Source: Onchocerca lupi
Lineage: Eukaryota; Nematoda; Chromadorea; Rhabditida; Onchocercidae
Direction: 5' to 3'
Assembly: GCA_028564675.1 (NCBI GenBank)
Contig: JAOVVO010000043.1
Span: forward strand, 171,795-235,794
DNA: 64,000 nucleotides
Part shown: positions 61,801 to 64,000 of the stretch, piece by piece
How the letters are laid out: each line of letters begins with the position of its first letter
How positions within the stretch are numbered: the first letter of the stretch is position 1
Notes under the pieces: generated by a model
The model's database searches: none
Seen by the model: the letters and a program-made list of their open reading frames with translations, nothing else
Told to the model about the DNA's origin: nothing
Translations under genes and position numbers: made by a program

Positions 61801-62608
61801 ATTTCTAGCCAAGAAGACATGCTGCAATGAATCAGTTGTGGGTTCCTCAGAATTCACATGCTGTGGACATATCTGTTTGAATAGGGATACTGTTGGTATG
61901 CAAAAATTCTATTTGGATGGAGTGGTTTATCCACTGGAAGGAACAATCGAGATCGAATCTCGCTGCACGACACTTCCTCCTACTATTGAAATCGATTTCC
62001 GAGGATTTTTGGTAAACTGAAATCTCATAAGTTAATGAGGATGAGCAATAAAACTTCCGTTTCAGTAATTCATTTTTGATGAATCTCAATAATATATTTC
62101 AGACTATGTATCAAATAATAGCTGGATTGGGATCATGGGCTAGATACTGGGCTGTTCTTCGTTGTGGTGTAGTCCAATTTTGGAAATATCCTGACGATGA
62201 AGTTTCTGAAAAAGTTTGTGTATATAACTTAAGATTCAACAACAATGTTATGAGATTTCGGGATTTTTTCTGCTGCATGGATTGAATTTCAGCCAGCTCT
62301 TGCATGCATGGATCTTTCGAAATGTACGGACAAAGAAATCAGCCATGCACCTCACGAAATCTGTTCACGTCCAAATGCTTTCACCGTCGATCTTTTGGTT
62401 TCAAAATCACCTTCTCTTATAGAGAAAAAACGGTTTGTATATCAATTTAATTTGAATAATGTTAGAAAAAAGGAAGCTTTATTTAGAAAAATGAACTAGT
62501 AGTGACGTTCGCCACTTTTTCAGTGTGCTATTATCTGCCGACACGAAGGAGCTTTGCAGTGCTTGGTTGAATGCCCTGAATGGGACACTGGAGGTACTTC
62601 GAGGATAG
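49812..62608 (+). CDS. ani-1: Anillin (ANI-1-like) cytokinetic scaffold, 32 exons
   Basis: Scaffold linking RhoA, actomyosin, septins and membrane at the cleavage furrow. My model is 3894 nt, 1297 aa (C. elegans ANI-1 about 1160, human 1124). Exon starts: 49812, 50694, 51018, 51537, 52566, 53886, 54289, 54461, 54742, 54960, 55158, 55764, 56052, 56353, 56701, 57514, 57872, 58019, 58482, 58902, 59117, 59309, 59562, 59979, 60444, 60769, 61107, 61646, 61809, 62103, 62293, 62524. The N-terminal ~930 residues are Ser/Thr/Asn-rich and poorly conserved; the anillin-homology domain (about 930-1180) begins GQIAQASLALTHC and has LLLARERLLALQNEMQRLKT; the PH domain (about 1183-1295) has GLGSWARYWAVLRCGVVQFWKYPDDE and ends before TAG 62608. 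Two introns use GCTAGT donors. Exon 57514 may end at 57618 instead of 57701. The N-terminal exons are the least certain part; they could include a separate gene. Confidence 0.88.
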
Positions 62609-63320
62609 TCATGAGTTGTTTAAAGCAGGACCTCTTGTGATACGATTTTTTTTAATATTCATGATTTTAGAAACCGTCATTTTTCAAATTAAATTTTAAT
62701 TGAAATTTAGTGTTATGTATGTTCCCTTACCTCATAATGATGACTGTATGCACTCTTTCAACCATTTTTTTTCTGTTGATTTATTTTAATCACACAGCTG
62801 ATGTTTTTTCTTTTTTCCGGTTTTATCTTATGTTATAAGAAAAATCCAATTTATTATTTGTTTTGTTGATAAATTTTTGTTCTCAATTTGTGCTGTGTGC
62901 TGCAACAAATGCTTGAGTCCAGCAGCGCAGTATTGACATTTGTGTTTCTCTTCTAGCCACAAATTTAGAGGTCTTGTATTGGTTATGTGGCGATTTTTGC
63001 AATTCTTTGAGAAAGTTGAGTCAGTCTAGTAACCATTCTGTAACTGTTTTTAGTGTACTGATGGCTGAATACGGCGGTTTGATCAATGTAATATTGAGAC
63101 ATTTTTGGGATGTAGAAGAATTATTATTATTCACCATATTACTCTACATACTCATAGTACTTCAACTAAAAGTTTATATTTTACCGGAAATGTGTGAATC
63201 AACCAGCAAATTATGCATTCGTTGAATAGATTCGAAATATTGAGATTATTTGAAATCATCGTTTAAAAAATTTTAGTGAGATTGCGTACTCAATCCTTAC
63301 ATTACCTTTTTTCAAGCTCA
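62609..63320. other. Spacer between anillin and ATP synthase f
   Basis: About 700 bp between two plus-strand genes. A frame at 62974-63225 is open but has no homology or splice support. A TTTTAG acceptor at 63271-63276 precedes the next gene's ATG in frame and could be a trans-splice site. Confidence 0.5.
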
Positions 63321-63905
63321 ATGGCAACAAAAATCCCAGTAACGAAATACTTTCGACCATTTGTGCCACCATTATCGCCTGGCACGAAAATTCATAATGA
63401 TTTATATTGGGATGTATATCTTTATCGGCCTTATTGCCGTCTCTGGGAACGTGTATGGGTATACTTGTACAATCGGGTGATTAGTCGTTTCGAGATTGGC
63501 GTGCAAGATAAAGGATATAATCCTCGCGTTCACGGTCCTTATTGTCCATGGCGATATTATGGAACTAAACGTATCCTTATTTTTCTAGATCCAAATAGAG
63601 TTTTATAGCAATTCTTCTGAATTCTGGATTATCGTAGTGAAATTCAAGGAAGACTTCATTTTAATAAGACGAGAACGTTATAATATCAGTTTTATTATCT
63701 GAATTGGTTTTCAGGAGACACAAAATTGATGGATGTAAAATTATGCGATCTGCGTTCATGGTTTTCGCGTCGTGACAAATCGATTGGAGGTATTGCAAAT
63801 GGTGCCGTGAAAAGTTTTTACAGATTCGAACATTACTATTTCGATCACTACCTTATTAATTTGGTTGGCTTTTTGCCTTTATGCTTATTTTGGAAGCATA
63901 AATAA
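63321..63905 (+). CDS. Mitochondrial ATP synthase subunit f
   Basis: Small membrane subunit of the F0 sector at the complex V dimer interface. Two exons, 63321-63570 and 63715-63905, give 146 aa. The C-terminal exon carries the family signature: DTKLMDVKLCDLRSWFSRRD, then GGIANGAVKSFYRFEHYYFD, a membrane helix (LINLVGFLPLCLFW) and a basic end (KHK). This aligns with the metazoan core (KLxEVKLGELPSW ... GxFxRGYYRYYNKY). The first exon adds about 80 aromatic and Arg-rich residues (FRPFVPPLSPGTKI ... LYRPYCRLWERVWVYLYNRV) absent from vertebrate subunit f, which I take to be a nematode-type extension. The frame is open upstream to the acceptor at 63276, so ATG 63321 is the first Met but the transcript start is probably SL-spliced. 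Confidence 0.82.
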
Positions 63906-64000
63906 TTTTGACTGGCACTTTCAGAAGTCTAAATTATTTATATTAAGAAAGTTTAGTTAACTTATATATTAAGTAATTCAGTTATTATTGGGATTGTCTT

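Noticed and set aside
62974..63225. 83-codon plus-strand frame between anillin and ATP synthase f
   Set aside because: No homology, no flanking splice sites in phase with either neighbour.

Overview
The window is AT-rich eukaryotic DNA. Its genes are split by introns that mostly end in TTTTCAG or TTTCAG, and several ATGs sit directly behind a splice acceptor, as expected for spliced-leader trans-splicing. Together with the gene content (gamma/delta-sarcoglycan, anillin, minimal matrixin, repeated viroplasmin-type domains, BEL/Pao elements) this points to a nematode. I infer a parasitic clade III (filarial-like) worm, but the species cannot be fixed from the sequence alone.

Layout: 0-5.4 kb (minus) holds a class II CPD photolyase downstream of a gamma/delta-sarcoglycan. 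5.5-8.6 kb is a gene-poor stretch with an (AT)n microsatellite. 8.6-10.4 kb (plus) is a decayed BEL/Pao pol remnant. 10.6-10.9 kb (minus) carries a small unassigned ORF, head to head with the rRNA dimethyladenosine transferase DIM1 (11.1-13.8 kb, plus). 14.3-16.7 kb (minus) is RNase H1; just upstream of it on the same strand (17.8-19.8 kb) is a 235-aa protein made of three RNase H1-type hybrid-binding domains with no catalytic domain. 21.9-24.4 kb (plus) is a second decayed BEL gag-pol, followed by a broken coiled-coil segment. 28.0-30.1 kb (minus) is the ESCRT-III subunit VPS24/CHMP3. 33.1-40.6 kb (minus) is a much better preserved BEL/Pao element with an intact 418-codon envelope-like ORF but a broken pol. 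43-47 kb (minus) holds a hemopexin-less matrix metalloprotease and a 113-aa unrecognised protein. 49.8-62.6 kb (plus) is a 32-exon anillin, and 63.3-63.9 kb (plus) is mitochondrial ATP synthase subunit f.

For nearly all genes I rebuilt exon-intron structure by hand, requiring splice phase and family similarity to agree. This exposed an unusual number of non-GT donors: six GC-AG introns, three of them with the same hexamer GCTAGT, one clear AT-AG intron in DIM1 and one possible AT-AG intron in the photolyase, out of about 73 modelled introns.

The genes are ordinary cellular functions rather than one pathway: DNA repair, R-loop/RNA:DNA hybrid handling, ribosome biogenesis, membrane remodelling, cytokinesis, muscle membrane, extracellular proteolysis and respiration. 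The most interesting local groupings are the hybrid-binding-domain protein paired with RNase H1, and three generations of the same BEL family in one window. No tRNA, rRNA or CRISPR feature was seen.
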